From a virus: a stretch of 42,143 nucleotides of DNA. The DNA is taken from positions 1 to 42,143 of the IMG/VR virus record IMGVR_UViG_3300046167_000523. One strand, given 5' to 3'. Below are positions 6,778 through 16,818 of the stretch, piece after piece (position 1 is the first letter of the stretch; each line of letters starts with the position of its first letter). Under the pieces are notes generated by a model. The model did not search any database, was not told the origin of the DNA, and was given only the letters and a program-made list of their open reading frames with translations. Both the position numbers and the translations under genes were made by a program.

Positions 6778-7210
6778 AGTAACAAAGAAGGAGGGGCCTT
6801 CCGGGCCTGCGGGATCTAATGGGCCAGTAGGTCCTAAGGGTGACGCAGGCTCATCCGGTAAGCAAGGCCCTCAAGGCCCTAAGGGAGACAAAGGATCTGA
6901 TGGGCCTAAGGGCGCTGATGGTGCGGATGGCCCTGCTGGTGAGACTGGAGTAGGCGTTGAGAGCGTCTCACAGGCCGCTGACGGGGATCTAGTCTTTACC
7001 CTTACCGATGGCACCGAGGAAGTCGTAGAGTTCCCCCTAGGGCTTTACACGGCCTCTGAGAGCCATACGGTAGTGGTGGCAGGCCAAGGACCAAACGGAA
7101 ACGGACAAGGAGGCCCTAGCGGACAAGGCGGCAGGGACGTTAATGTAGACGGTGGAACGGCGGCGTCTATATACTTATCAACCCAGCTAATAAACGGAGG
7201 CAAGGCATAA
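6722..7210 (+). CDS. short collagen-like virion protein
   Basis: A 162-residue protein with an N-terminal helix, about twenty Gly-X-Y triplets (residues ~25-76, such as GPKGDAG and [10 protein letters not shown]) and a C-terminal domain rich in Gly/Asn/Ser. Collagen-like repeats form trimeric fibres in phage tail fibres and structural proteins. It overlaps the end of portal by 56 nt in another frame. Its stop overlaps the next start (TAATG), so it is translationally coupled with the larger collagen-like fibre. A trimeric fibre or neck role is inferred. Confidence 0.75.
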   Translation: MEQLTMLALLKRLQQQLNEVTKKEGPSGPAGSNGPVGPKGDAGSSGKQGPQGPKGDKGSDGPKGADGADGPAGETGVGVESVSQAADGDLVFTLTDGTEEVVEFPLGLYTASESHTVVVAGQGPNGNGQGGPSGQGGRDVNVDGGTAASIYLSTQLINGGKA

Positions 7211-9660
7211 TGGCTGACATTATTCAGATCAGGAGGGACACTCAGGTACAGTGGCTGGCCGTAGATCCTATATTAGCACAGGGCGAATTCGCAGTAGAGA
7301 CAGACACTAATCAATTCAAGATCGGAGATGGCTCTTCCGTCTATAGTTCACTTGACTACGTAACTCAAGGACCCCTAGGTCCCGAAGGCCCTCAGGGTCC
7401 CGAAGGCCCCATAGGCCCCATAGGCCCCATAGGTCCCGAAGGCCCCGAAGGAACCGGAGACACTGGCCCTCAGGGAGACATAGGCCCTCAGGGTCCCGAA
7501 GGTCCCGAAGGCCCTCAGGGAGACACTGGAGACACTGGCCCTAAGGGAGACACTGGAGACACTGGCCCTAAGGGTGACACTGGAGACATAGGCCCCGAAG
7601 GCCCTCAGGGAGCTGGAGACACAGGCCCTAAGGGAGACACTGGAGACACAGGCCCTAAGGGAGACACTGGAGACACAGGTCCTGCCGGGCCAGCAGAGGT
7701 TTCTACTGACGCTGATAACTACGCAACTCTAGGCACTGACAATAAGATATATGTACCTACTCCTGTAGATACTTCAGCAAGCTTATCTCTCCAGTGGATG
7801 TTTAGGAACCCTCTGGGCAGTGCACCTGAGCCTAATTACTTCTCTACTAACAACGTAGACAACGGATTAGTCACTGCGCTTAACGTGTCTTATGTTGCGT
7901 TTCCTAACAGAGAAGTCGCTAACTTGCTTGGTGAGCTAAAGACAGGAGACAAGATATATCTACAGCAAGGCACTGACGAATCAGCCTACGCAAACTTCGA
8001 TCTGACAGGGGAAGTAATAGACAACGGAACGTACTACACAATCCCTGTCTCAGCCTATGACAATGGCCCTGATGAGTTCGAGGGTCAACAGCTATGTTCC
8101 TTCCTTATCTTTAGGACTGCTTCTGAAGGTGGCGCCGGAGGCGGAGGCTCTGACGAGAATGCACTGTCCTTTGCCAAGGGTGCAGGTCTAGCGGTAGAGC
8201 AAGGTTTACTGGCAGCAGACGGACAACCCGCTAAGACGGTACTAGCCGTTGGCCCTACGAACACAGGTAAAGTCCAAGGCTGTAGCTTAGGCGGCGGTAA
8301 CGTGGTCGAGGTCTACGCCAGTGGTGCTGACTTCAACGCAGGCACTGTACTGTACCGTGAGTTCATGGGTGCAGGTGAACCTATCTGCTTTACGGGCCTG
8401 AGTACCGGCGCAATCATAACGTCTACTCAAGGCTTCTATGGCATGAGCGAGCAGCTAAACGGAAGTTTTGAAAGCCCTATGCCGCTGCTAAGTCTAGGCT
8501 TGGCGTTCACAAGTACGTTTGTTTACTGCTTCCGAAACTCACAAAGCTTCCCCGGATCGGGTGCCAGCACAGGGCAGATCACGATTATTAACGGTGCTCT
8601 CCCCTCTACGGTGACATTCACTAGGAACGGCAACGAAGTTGGAGGTCAAGCCCCTAGAGACTTAGCCCCCTTTGAGGCTTGCTACTTTTACAGTGACGCT
8701 AACGGCGAGTTTCTAATCGAAGCTACAAGCCCTGTCATGGCGTGTGTTCAAGCCTACATGGGAACTAACCCACCCTTAGAAGTTGGCGATCCGGGGGATG
8801 CTGGTCAACGATTCTATGACGCACGTTTGGTTATGCCGCTGACTAATGACGGTATGACATGGCCGCGTTCTGGATTCGTAAGTGCGCCCTATGCGGGTAC
8901 GGAGTCTAAGTATTACGTGCGCGATGGTGTGACTGGAGACTTCCCAACGGTAAACCCCGGCTCTCCCGTAGACTTCGACGCTGGTGGTAGCACAGGCGCA
9001 GCCGACCAAGACTACGAGCCAAGGGGCTGTACACGCCTAAGGGTAGCAGGTCTAGTATCAGCCTACTCTGGCGCGGACTCAGCGGGTCTTGAGGCATCAC
9101 CTATGATTCCTGTAAGCGCTATGTCTCAGGTTGTAGCTCAGCCTTTCACTATTGCTGACAACGGTGACGGAGGTAACTCAGGTGTCGCTATTGGCAGTCC
9201 CTACGAGGGAACCGCTAGGATTTACCAGTGGAACACAGCGACAGGCGTTGCTGACTTAGCCTACACAGTACCGCTAGGTAGAGGTGACGCAGGGCAGGGT
9301 ATAGCCCCAACGGCACCGGAGGATCAATACATCCCGTGTGCTGGCTTGGTAGCTAACGAGACAACACTGGGCGCTACTGATCCCTCAGTGATTGAGCTGG
9401 TAGGCACGTTAAACCCCGGCTATATCGTAGCTGATGTGCCTATTACGGTGGTTGCTCAGAACGGCGACCCCGGCACGATCCCACCAATACGCTCTCAGAA
9501 TGGCACAACCACTCAAGGCATTGTCTCGGACGATGACGAGACTCTGATGCTTGGCTGGACGCCACCGCAGAAGAAGGCTGAGATCACTGAGGATACTGAT
9601 GGATTTACCCGCAAACGAGTGCTTGATAACACAGGCACACCAACATGGCCTCTAACCTGA
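7210..9660 (+). CDS. large tail fibre with collagen-like shaft
   Basis: An 816-residue protein. The N-terminal ~50 residues ([17 protein letters not shown]..., [18 protein letters not shown]) match the domain that opens many phage fibres and resembles the N-terminus of the major tropism determinant. Residues ~53-158 are Gly-X-Y repeats built from [12 protein letters not shown] and GPIGPI units. The remainder is a beta-rich, Gly/Asn/Thr-rich domain likely to be the receptor-binding or decorating part. Start ATG overlaps the preceding stop. Confidence 0.8.
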   Translation: MADIIQIRRDTQVQWLAVDPILAQGEFAVETDTNQFKIGDGSSVYSSLDYVTQGPLGPEGPQGPEGPIGPIGPIGPEGPEGTGDTGPQGDIGPQGPEGPEGPQGDTGDTGPKGDTGDTGPKGDTGDIGPEGPQGAGDTGPKGDTGDTGPKGDTGDTGPAGPAEVSTDADNYATLGTDNKIYVPTPVDTSASLSLQWMFRNPLGSAPEPNYFSTNNVDNGLVTALNVSYVAFPNREVANLLGELKTGDKIYLQQGTDESAYANFDLTGEVIDNGTYYTIPVSAYDNGPDEFEGQQLCSFLIFRTASEGGAGGGGSDENALSFAKGAGLAVEQGLLAADGQPAKTVLAVGPTNTGKVQGCSLGGGNVVEVYASGADFNAGTVLYREFMGAGEPICFTGLSTGAIITSTQGFYGMSEQLNGSFESPMPLLSLGLAFTSTFVYCFRNSQSFPGSGASTGQITIINGALPSTVTFTRNGNEVGGQAPRDLAPFEACYFYSDANGEFLIEATSPVMACVQAYMGTNPPLEVGDPGDAGQRFYDARLVMPLTNDGMTWPRSGFVSAPYAGTESKYYVRDGVTGDFPTVNPGSPVDFDAGGSTGAADQDYEPRGCTRLRVAGLVSAYSGADSAGLEASPMIPVSAMSQVVAQPFTIADNGDGGNSGVAIGSPYEGTARIYQWNTATGVADLAYTVPLGRGDAGQGIAPTAPEDQYIPCAGLVANETTLGATDPSVIELVGTLNPGYIVADVPITVVAQNGDPGTIPPIRSQNGTTTQGIVSDDDETLMLGWTPPQKKAEITEDTDGFTRKRVLDNTGTPTWPLT
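7370..7685 (+). repeat. collagen-coding low-complexity repeats
   Basis: Repeated DNA words (GGCCCTAAGGGAGACACTGG, CCCGAAGGCCC) encode the Gly-X-Y shaft of the large fibre. Several units are identical at DNA level, so copy number can change by slippage or recombination. Confidence 0.85.
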
Positions 9661-9692
9661 GGCTTTAACTAACGACCCTAAGGATAATCGTT

Positions 9693-9839
9693 ATGAAAGA
9701 TTTTGTTAAGACCAGCCAACTAGAAGACGTAATCACCCAGATGAACGGAGTCTTTAAAGTCCTAGAGGCACGAATAGATAAGCTGGAAGCCGAGAAGGCC
9801 AAGCCAGTTCTTTCGCGTGTCAAGAAGGATGATAAATGA
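9693..9839 (+). CDS. small coiled-coil protein (48 aa)
   Basis: The 48-residue product (starting MKDFVKTSQLEDVITQMN) has heptad-like hydrophobic spacing through KVLEARIDKLEAEKAK, indicating a short coiled coil. AAGGA lies 8 nt before the ATG, and the stop overlaps the next ATG (ATGA). Unknown function. Between fibre and scaffold genes, a minor structural or assembly role is plausible. Confidence 0.75.
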   Translation: MKDFVKTSQLEDVITQMNGVFKVLEARIDKLEAEKAKPVLSRVKKDDK

Positions 9840-10054
9840 AATTCTATGAAGACGCTAGAGATATGTTCATGTCTCAAGGCTGGAAAGACTTTATTGAGTC
9901 AAAGCAGGAGGACATCGAGAGTGCTCGGATTGAGAACATCTCTGATGAGAAATCCTTCTGGATGGCTAAAGGTTCCTTGTATATCCTCCACCAAATAGTA
10001 GGATACGAGAACTACATAAAGCACTTAGAGATGCAGGAGGGAGACGATGCGTAA
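9836..10054 (+). CDS. conserved small phage protein (72 aa)
   Basis: A 72-residue protein beginning MKFYEDARDMFMSQGWKDF and ending in an acidic EGDDA. I recall similar small proteins near scaffold genes in T7-like marine phages, without assigned function. It is coupled by ATGA to the upstream gene and overlaps the downstream start by 8 nt. Confidence 0.75.
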   Translation: MKFYEDARDMFMSQGWKDFIESKQEDIESARIENISDEKSFWMAKGSLYILHQIVGYENYIKHLEMQEGDDA

Positions 10055-10268
10055 GATCTTTGATGCACGTTGTTCTTCTTGCGACACAGTATTTGAAACG
10101 TTTGACAGACTCGACGCAATGGTACGGTGCGATTGCGGCGGGGAGGCCAAGCGGATCATAAGCCCCGTTCGTTCTTTGCTTGATGGCGCTTCAGGGGATT
10201 TCCCCGGAGCTGCTATTAAGTGGACTAGAGACCACGAGCGTAAGGCAATCAATGGTGGACAACGCTAA
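10047..10268 (+). CDS. FmdB-like zinc-ribbon protein
   Basis: A 73-residue protein with CSSC and CDCG pairs, forming a zinc ribbon of the FmdB family. A GASGDFPGAAIKWTRDHERK tail motif follows, which I recognise from marine podoviruses. Its function is unknown; it lies between the fibre genes and the scaffold. The ATG follows an AGGAGG site inside the previous gene. Confidence 0.8.
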   Translation: MRKIFDARCSSCDTVFETFDRLDAMVRCDCGGEAKRIISPVRSLLDGASGDFPGAAIKWTRDHERKAINGGQR

Positions 10269-10314
10269 TGCACCCACCTTTTAATTCCACAATCCTTATT
10301 GGACGGAGTATCAC

Positions 10315-11142
10315 ATGGCACGAATTGTAGACTTTGAAGTTGAAGGCGAAGACAACCAGAACCCAGAAGAGACTGTATCAACGGTTGACGAGATGGAAGC
10401 AGCGACGGCTGAATCTCCTGACGTTGAACAAGAGGTAGAGGCTCCTGAGGCTACTGATCTTCCTGACAAGTATCAAGGTAAAAGCGCTTCAGAGCTGGCA
10501 GAGATGCACAGTAATCTTGAAAAGCTCATGGGCAAACAATCACAGGAAGTGGGAGAGTTAAGGAAAGCTTTTGACTCTATGGTACAGGACAGTATTGTTA
10601 CCCGTAACGTGGCGCAATCTGCACCGGAACCTGAAGTCGAAGACATTGACTTCTTCACTGACCCGAAGGCGGCTATTGCTAGAGCAGTAGCTAGCGATCC
10701 TACTCTACAGCATGCTCGTGTTGTCACGGCTGAGATGGCTAAGAAAGAGGCACTAGCTTCTCTCCAGACTTCTCATCCAGACATGCGAGAAGTTCTCTCT
10801 GACTCTAAATTCCAAGAGTGGGTAGGCGCAAGCAAGATCCGTACGCAGCTGTATCAGTCAGCGGATCAGAACTACGACTACGAGTCAGCTAATGAGCTTA
10901 TCTCTCTCTGGAAAGAGCGAGCGCAGGTTGTTAAGCAGACAGCGGCTGTAGAGAAACAAGCACAGAAGCAAGAGATCAAGAAGGCCGCTACTGGTTCTTC
11001 ACGCTCTAATCCTTCTGGTCAGACAACGCGGAAGACATATCGTCGGCGCGATATTATCGAACTCATGCAGAAAGACCCAGCTCGATATGAAGCTATGCAG
11101 CCTGAAATCATGAAGGCGTACGCTGAGGGCAGGGTTAAGTAA
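10315..11142 (+). CDS. scaffolding protein
   Basis: A 275-residue, highly charged helical protein directly before the capsid gene. It has a very acidic N-terminus, a LPDKYQGKSASELAEMHSNLEKLMGKQ helix, a long helical middle and a basic C-terminus (TTRKTYRRRDIIELM...). This matches podoviral scaffolds that guide prohead assembly and then leave. Identification rests on composition, order and the KYQGKS...ELAEMH motif. Confidence 0.85.
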   Translation: MARIVDFEVEGEDNQNPEETVSTVDEMEAATAESPDVEQEVEAPEATDLPDKYQGKSASELAEMHSNLEKLMGKQSQEVGELRKAFDSMVQDSIVTRNVAQSAPEPEVEDIDFFTDPKAAIARAVASDPTLQHARVVTAEMAKKEALASLQTSHPDMREVLSDSKFQEWVGASKIRTQLYQSADQNYDYESANELISLWKERAQVVKQTAAVEKQAQKQEIKKAATGSSRSNPSGQTTRKTYRRRDIIELMQKDPARYEAMQPEIMKAYAEGRVK

Positions 11143-11169
11143 GCACTCTAACCTTTAAGGAATATTATT

Positions 11170-12039
11170 ATGGCACTTGGTTCAACTCACGTAACTAACA
11201 CAACCGCAGCTACTTTCATCCCAGAAATCTGGAGTGACGAGATCATTGCTTCTTACGAGAAGTCATTAGTTGTTCGTCCTCTTGTCCGTGCTATGAGCAT
11301 GGTAGGCAAGAAAGGAGATACGGTTCACATCCCTAAGCCAGATCGTGGTTCAGCTAACGCTAAGGTTGCAGAGACTCAGGTAACTCTGAATGCTTCTGCT
11401 ACTGACGAGCTAGTTGTTACTATCGACCAGCACTTCGAGTACTCACGATTCATTGAAGACATCACTGATGTACAGGCTTTGTCTTCACTTCGTAAGTTCT
11501 ACACTGAAGACGCTGGTTACGCTTTGGCACTTAACGTTGACTCAGCTTTGATCGCTGAAGCTAACTCTGGCCTTACCGCAAAGCACGTCTTTACGGCAGA
11601 TGGTCTGGGCGCTTCTGGTGGCGCTGCTACTGCGTTCAGTGATGCAGGCATCCGAGAAGCTATCCGCATCTTAGACGATAACAACGTACCCGGAGACAAC
11701 CGTGTTATGGTTATCTCTCCTTCAGTCAAGCGTGACCTGTTGGGTATTACTAACTATATCTCTACTGACTTTGTAACTGGCAAGCCTGTTGAAACTGGGC
11801 ATGTTGGTTCTTTGTACGGCGTAGAGCTATACGTTACTACTAACCTCACTGGTTCTGCTGGCGAAGCTAACTGTTTGCTTATGCACAAAGACGCATTGGT
11901 CATTGCTGAGCAACAGGGCGTACGTACTCAGACACAGTACAAGCAAGAATGGCTTGCTGATCTCTTGACGGCTGACACCTTATACGGTGTTGAGACTTAC
12001 CGTCCAGAGAATGGCGTAGTTATCGCTGCTGCTGTATAA
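11170..12039 (+). CDS. major capsid protein
   Basis: A 289-residue HK97-fold capsid protein. The N-terminal PEIWSDEIIASYEKSLVVRPL segment, the HFEYSRFIEDI segment and the GHVGSLYGVELYVTTNL segment near the C-terminus are typical of small podoviral capsid proteins. Codon use is rich in GCT/GTT/TCT-type codons compared with its neighbours, as expected for the most highly expressed gene. A terminator follows immediately. Confidence 0.93.
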   Translation: MALGSTHVTNTTAATFIPEIWSDEIIASYEKSLVVRPLVRAMSMVGKKGDTVHIPKPDRGSANAKVAETQVTLNASATDELVVTIDQHFEYSRFIEDITDVQALSSLRKFYTEDAGYALALNVDSALIAEANSGLTAKHVFTADGLGASGGAATAFSDAGIREAIRILDDNNVPGDNRVMVISPSVKRDLLGITNYISTDFVTGKPVETGHVGSLYGVELYVTTNLTGSAGEANCLLMHKDALVIAEQQGVRTQTQYKQEWLADLLTADTLYGVETYRPENGVVIAAAV

Positions 12040-12045
12040 ACAGGT

Positions 12046-12070
12046 GGCCCCTTCGGGGGCCGCTTTCTTC
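12046..12070 (+). terminator. terminator after capsid gene
   Basis: A GC-rich hairpin (GGCCCC 12046-12051, loop TTCG, GGGGCC 12056-12061) is followed by a T-rich tail (CTTTCTTCTGTT). It lies a few bases after the capsid stop. It may lower expression of the tail genes relative to capsid, as in other T7-like phages. Confidence 0.75.
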
Positions 12071-12124
12071 TGTTAGTCCATTGCCCAACAGTGGGCTTAC
12101 ACAAGAATTCAATTGGAGAAATTA

Positions 12125-12896
12125 ATGTCCATTAACTATACGCCCATAACAGACTTCCTCGTTAAAGACACCCTCCCTAAAGAAGACCCAGATAAAGTAA
12201 TCTTAGGCGCTGACTTCTCCGGAGAGTTCGAGGCTATCTCAACGGCTTTCCTAGGCGCAGCTTCTGTATTAGATCCTACCTTCTCAGGTACAGTTACGTT
12301 CGACGTAGGCGTAGGCAACAGCCTTACTGTTGATACGCTGACAGCTAAAGACATTACTGTGACGGGCGTCCTGAGCCTACCCGGCGGTGACGTAGCTACC
12401 GAAGACTACGTAGATGATAGAATCAACGAAGCTGTACTGGCTCCTATTACAGACCTAGGCGACTTGGCTGACGTCAACGTAGCAGGTGTGACAGATGGTG
12501 AGACGATCGTATGGGATGATACTAACAGCGAATGGATACCTTTAACTGGTAATCTGTTCTTAAACGTAGACGCTAACAGCGTTAAGTCTGACAGCTTCGT
12601 AGAGACACACAGCGTAACGACTGGTGTTCTAGGACTGTGATGTATCTAACATCTTCTCAGCTGTACTCACTGCACCTACAACGTTCAGCTTCACCAACGT
12701 ACCAGCAGTAGATGGCGCATACGCCTGCACCTTAGACCTCACAGCAGCAGGTAATGCTGTCACGTGGCCTACTGGAATCGTATGGCCTGAAGCAACTCCT
12801 CCAACGCTCAGCGCAGGGAGGGATATTATTGTATTCTTTACCCGTGACGCGGGTACTACATGGAACGGCTTTGTCGCCGGACAGGAGATGGGATGA
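12125..12896 (+). CDS. tail fibre/appendage protein, frame broken by one base
   Basis: The N-terminal ~170 residues (12125-12640) contain a beta-rich repeat region and the fibre motif LADVNVAGVTDGETIVWDD...W. After 12632 the frame continues only if one G is removed from the GG at 12632-12633. The continuation to 12896 reads DCDVSNIFSAVLTAP, then TFSFTNVP, TWPTGIVWP and FFTRDAGTTWNGFVAG. This is the C-terminal domain I know from many marine phage tail proteins. The joined product is about 256 residues. ATG at 12125 has GGAG upstream. Sequencing error is the simplest reading. Confidence 0.75.
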
Positions 12897-15691
12897 GTAT
12901 TTCACGGAAGCTAATGACAGTAGGCGGCGATAAGCCTGTATATGTGGATGATGTATTTGCAGCTGTTCCATACAAAGGGAGCGATAAGGCCACCCGATGG
13001 ACTCCTCCGCTTCCGATAGATGCGCCAACTGTTACAGCCTATAACTCCAGCGCTCAGTTCAACGACGACGGTACGCTGCTGTTCATACTTAACAAGCCTG
13101 CCAACTACGAGATAGCTACGCTAGCGCTTCCAACACCCTATAGCCTAGAAGACGCGGCACTCATACACTCTGGAGATCCAACAGGAGGAGCGGAATCAAT
13201 AAGTGGCCTGCCAAACGGAGGGTTCCAGTTCAGCCCCGATGGTTTGACCTTAGCCATTAGAAGCTCTAACAACTACTACACAGTACCTCTCGCCACAGCG
13301 TGGGACTTAACTACAGCTGGTACGCCTTCAACCGTTACGTCCATCACAGGCAGCGACACCAGAGGGTTTCTTGTAGTGCCTGACGGATCAGGCTTTATAA
13401 CTCAGCTAATAGGCTCATCAGGAGACCGAACACTGGACATATACGACATGTCTGTTCCATGGGACTTCAGCACCGCTACACTCAGCAGGAGCCAACTTAA
13501 GAATAGGATATCTAATTCATACTACTACGTAGCAGCTTGGAGCGCTTCTGGCTACTTTACGTCATGCGCCGCAACAACCGGAGGCGCCGTCATAGAGAGC
13601 CATGGAAAGGCAGCCCCTTATGTACTATCTACTGGTACTTCTACAAGCTGGGATAATAGCGACGGTTCAGGACATCGTAACAACTCAGCTCAGACAGTAG
13701 GTATACTCCATCTCCCCGACAATCGAACATGGTTGGAAGTAATGAGCGATGGTAGCTCCTACTGGCGTCAGCAGCTGAATATAGAGAATGGTACTGAGCT
13801 AGGTGTTGCTACTACGCCTATCTCATCTACTGTAGACTTGGCAGAGCGTGGCGGTATGTCATGGCATAAGCGAAGAGATATAGCAGCTGACTACAGGATC
13901 TTTGACACTGAGCGTGGTAATGCAAACTTCTTAGAGTGTAACACAACAGATGCCGAAGCTTCGACATATCAGCAGTATGCCGAGCCTCTTGTAGGCGGTG
14001 GTATGGGTGTCACAAAAGAAGAAGGTCAACTGAACAATCAAGCTGGAGAGTATATCAACTGGCAGTTCGCTAAGCAGGAAGGCTTCTTCGATGTCGTGAC
14101 GTACACTGGTAACGGTGTAGCTGGGCGTGAGATAGCTCACAACCTCGGTAGTACACCGGGGATGGTTATTGTTAGGGCTACGAATAGAGACCTGAACGCT
14201 AGGGACTGGATGGTGTATCACAGGTCGCTTAATGGAGGAACCACCCCAGAGAACTACTTCATTAGAATGAACCTCACAAACGCCGAGAGCGCATCATCGG
14301 CTGCGTGGAATAACACAGCACCCACAGCAGCGGCGTTCACTCTTGGAAGTTCAAACGACACCAATGAAAACGGATATGAATACGTAGCCTACGTCTTCGC
14401 AGATGACGCCCCCATGTTCGGCCCTGATGGCGACGAGAGCATCATCAAGTGTGGGAGCTATACGGGCAATGGAAGCGATAATGGCCCTGAGATAGACCTT
14501 GGCTGGGAGCCACAGTGGTTGCTGATTAAGAATACCTCCTCCGCCGAGTACTGGGTAATGATAGACACCATGAGAGGCGCTACGGCTGCTAGGGGATATG
14601 ACAGCGTTTTGTATCCCAACGCAAACGACGGAGAGGCAGAATGGCGAGCAGTGTGGCCGAAAGCAACAGGGTTTCAGATTAACGATTCTGGAAGCAAATG
14701 GAATACCTCTAACGACAACTACATCTACATGGCAATCCGCAGGCCCAACAAGCCAGCAAAGGAGTTCGAGCCGGATGAGTTGTTTGCTGTTGAGGAAGCT
14801 ACTGGAAGCGTATTGCCTCAGTTCAAGTCAGGGTTTCCTGTGGACTTTGCATTTAGAAGGAGTATCAACGGGGCTTTGGACACGGATACATCTGCTCGGC
14901 TCATTCAAGGCACTGGCCTCAAAACCAACACGACTGCTGCAGCCGAGACAAATGCTGGCTCTGCGTACTTTGATTTCATGAATGGGTGGAGGGACAGTGG
15001 TGCGGATAGCTCAACGCTCCTTTCATGGATGTGGAGACGCGCCCCCGGCTTCTTCGATGTGGTGACGTATGAGGGTGATGGCGTGGACGATAAGGTAATC
15101 CCCCATAACCTTCAAGCAGTTCCTGAAATGTTCTGGATGAAGTCTTTAAGTACTACTGGGGATTGGTTTGCTTATAACAAAGACCTTCCTTTAGGATTTG
15201 GCGATAACTACAGTGGATATTTATCCCTAAACTCAACAGACCAAGCAAGCGTTTCATCAGCAATCCGCATGTCAGGACTGACAGATGAGAGTTTGATGTG
15301 TAGTCCTCAGACGGGAATGAACCAACTGGGAGTAGACTACATAACCTACCTCTTCGCCTCAGTGCCCGGCATCTGTGACATCGGTAGCTACACAGGGACA
15401 GGCGCCGACAGAGACATAGACTGTGGTTTCTCCAACGGGGCTAGGTTTGTGTTGATTAAGAGGTACGAAGGTCAAGCAGGCTCTTGGTATTACTTCGATA
15501 CGGTGCGAGGAATCGTTACTCGAAGCTCTCCTACCTTGTATCTGAACGACACTCAGGCTCAGGCTACTGATCCTAAGACGTCAATAAGCCCCTTACCTGC
15601 TGGCTTCTCGCTTCTTAACTCACTGGATGGTGAGGCCACTAACTACCTAAACACCACGGGCCACAAATACATCTACATGGCAATCGCATAA
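12893..15691 (+). CDS. large tail protein with repeated DUF7483-type domains
   Basis: A 932-residue protein. The N-terminal part has WD/beta-propeller-like repeats (FSPDGLTLAI, PDGSGFITQ). The C-terminal half has two long copies of a domain beginning GFFDVVTYTGNGVAG / GFFDVVTYEGDGVDD, each followed by HNLGSTPGM- or HNLQAVPEM-type segments and a second part with SYTGNG or SYTGTG. This module is common in phage tail and appendage proteins. ATG at 12893 overlaps the previous stop (ATGA) and follows AGGAG. A role in host binding is likely. Confidence 0.75.
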   Translation: MSISRKLMTVGGDKPVYVDDVFAAVPYKGSDKATRWTPPLPIDAPTVTAYNSSAQFNDDGTLLFILNKPANYEIATLALPTPYSLEDAALIHSGDPTGGAESISGLPNGGFQFSPDGLTLAIRSSNNYYTVPLATAWDLTTAGTPSTVTSITGSDTRGFLVVPDGSGFITQLIGSSGDRTLDIYDMSVPWDFSTATLSRSQLKNRISNSYYYVAAWSASGYFTSCAATTGGAVIESHGKAAPYVLSTGTSTSWDNSDGSGHRNNSAQTVGILHLPDNRTWLEVMSDGSSYWRQQLNIENGTELGVATTPISSTVDLAERGGMSWHKRRDIAADYRIFDTERGNANFLECNTTDAEASTYQQYAEPLVGGGMGVTKEEGQLNNQAGEYINWQFAKQEGFFDVVTYTGNGVAGREIAHNLGSTPGMVIVRATNRDLNARDWMVYHRSLNGGTTPENYFIRMNLTNAESASSAAWNNTAPTAAAFTLGSSNDTNENGYEYVAYVFADDAPMFGPDGDESIIKCGSYTGNGSDNGPEIDLGWEPQWLLIKNTSSAEYWVMIDTMRGATAARGYDSVLYPNANDGEAEWRAVWPKATGFQINDSGSKWNTSNDNYIYMAIRRPNKPAKEFEPDELFAVEEATGSVLPQFKSGFPVDFAFRRSINGALDTDTSARLIQGTGLKTNTTAAAETNAGSAYFDFMNGWRDSGADSSTLLSWMWRRAPGFFDVVTYEGDGVDDKVIPHNLQAVPEMFWMKSLSTTGDWFAYNKDLPLGFGDNYSGYLSLNSTDQASVSSAIRMSGLTDESLMCSPQTGMNQLGVDYITYLFASVPGICDIGSYTGTGADRDIDCGFSNGARFVLIKRYEGQAGSWYYFDTVRGIVTRSSPTLYLNDTQAQATDPKTSISPLPAGFSLLNSLDGEATNYLNTTGHKYIYMAIA

Positions 15692-15701
15692 GGAGTAATA
15701 C

Positions 15702-16286
15702 ATGAAGTACAGAAAGAGAACGGATGGCTCCTTAACGACTAAGAGCCAGCTGATAGCAGAGAACTCCAACACGAGTCTACCTAAGACATGGACAGCAGCA
15801 ACGCTGGACTTCCTTAAGGTAGATCCTGTGTTGGCTTCTCCTAAGCCCACCCTTGGTGAGTTCGAAGTAGCTGTTGCAGCTGCTCCTGTATTCGTCGAGG
15901 GTAACTGGATGGAGGCGTGGACTGTACAGCCTATGTTCGTGGAGTACACGGAAGAGGTTGATACTGACGGAGTTAAGACTGTAAAGATCGTGACGGTAGC
16001 TGAGCAAGAAGCAGCCCATACAGCCTCTAAGCTGAACACACTACGTCAAGGCATGGTCATCACGATGCGTCAGTGTCGCTTGGCTCTACTAGGCGCTGGC
16101 TTACTAGACAACGTAGACGCAGCTATCGCTACACTACCGGAGCCGGACAAGTCAGCAACCACTATCGCATGGGAATACGGTGCAGTGGTTGAGCGACTGT
16201 CTCCTTTTGTTCTAAGTATGATTCCCCTTCTTGGTCTTACTGATGCAGAGATTGATAACTTGTTCGAAGTGGCGGTGACGTTATGA
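15702..16286 (+). CDS. tail-fibre associated protein
   Basis: A 194-residue protein immediately downstream of the large tail protein (10-nt gap, AGGAG). The C-terminal half, with MRQCRLALLGAGLLDNVDAA and LSPFVLSMIPLLGLTDAEID, resembles C-terminal domains shared by phage fibre-assembly or accessory proteins. Whether it is a virion component or a chaperone cannot be told. It overlaps the next gene by 4 nt. Confidence 0.6.
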   Translation: MKYRKRTDGSLTTKSQLIAENSNTSLPKTWTAATLDFLKVDPVLASPKPTLGEFEVAVAAAPVFVEGNWMEAWTVQPMFVEYTEEVDTDGVKTVKIVTVAEQEAAHTASKLNTLRQGMVITMRQCRLALLGAGLLDNVDAAIATLPEPDKSATTIAWEYGAVVERLSPFVLSMIPLLGLTDAEIDNLFEVAVTL

Positions 16287-16816
16287 ACCCGATGGATAAG
16301 TACAACCAGCTAATTAATGGTATCAACAACCCCGGCTCCTTAGACAAGGGGCTGAGCTTTGGCCCACATGGCGGTATGTTCGGCAGCATAGCACCTAGTC
16401 AAAACATCAACCCCGAACGGGACAACCCTAACGGATACACAGGTGTTTACGATAGGAACACAGGCGCAGGGTTCCACGGCAGTACTGCACACTTCAACAC
16501 TGTGGGATTCCCGCAGATGAATGCTCAGTCCACGTTTAACCCTGAGTGGGGCGTAGACCAGAACCCAGAGACAGGTAACTTCGGACTGCCTAGTAGTCCT
16601 TATGAGACAGCAGCAGATGTTCCTTCAGCTACAGACCCAGCTGGAGAAGGCTACACAGAAGACGGCATACCTTGGAACACAAGCAATGGTAACGGGAATG
16701 ACGGGAACACGGGCAGCAAGGGTACTCCATTCTTAGACGCATACATGAGAGCACGCGAGGCGTCTAAAGCTACAGGTGCAGTTACTTCTACAATGAAGAA
16801 ATACATAGAGGAATAA
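16283..16816 (+). CDS. unknown Gly/Asn-rich virion protein
   Basis: A 177-residue protein rich in Gly, Asn, Pro and Ser with few helices apart from the C-terminal KGTPFLDAYMRAREASKATG segment. No known domain is recognised. ATGA coupling to the upstream tail gene and to the downstream acidic protein (2-nt gap) suggests a virion part. Confidence 0.6.
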   Translation: MNPMDKYNQLINGINNPGSLDKGLSFGPHGGMFGSIAPSQNINPERDNPNGYTGVYDRNTGAGFHGSTAHFNTVGFPQMNAQSTFNPEWGVDQNPETGNFGLPSSPYETAADVPSATDPAGEGYTEDGIPWNTSNGNGNDGNTGSKGTPFLDAYMRAREASKATGAVTSTMKKYIEE

Positions 16817-16818
16817 CA

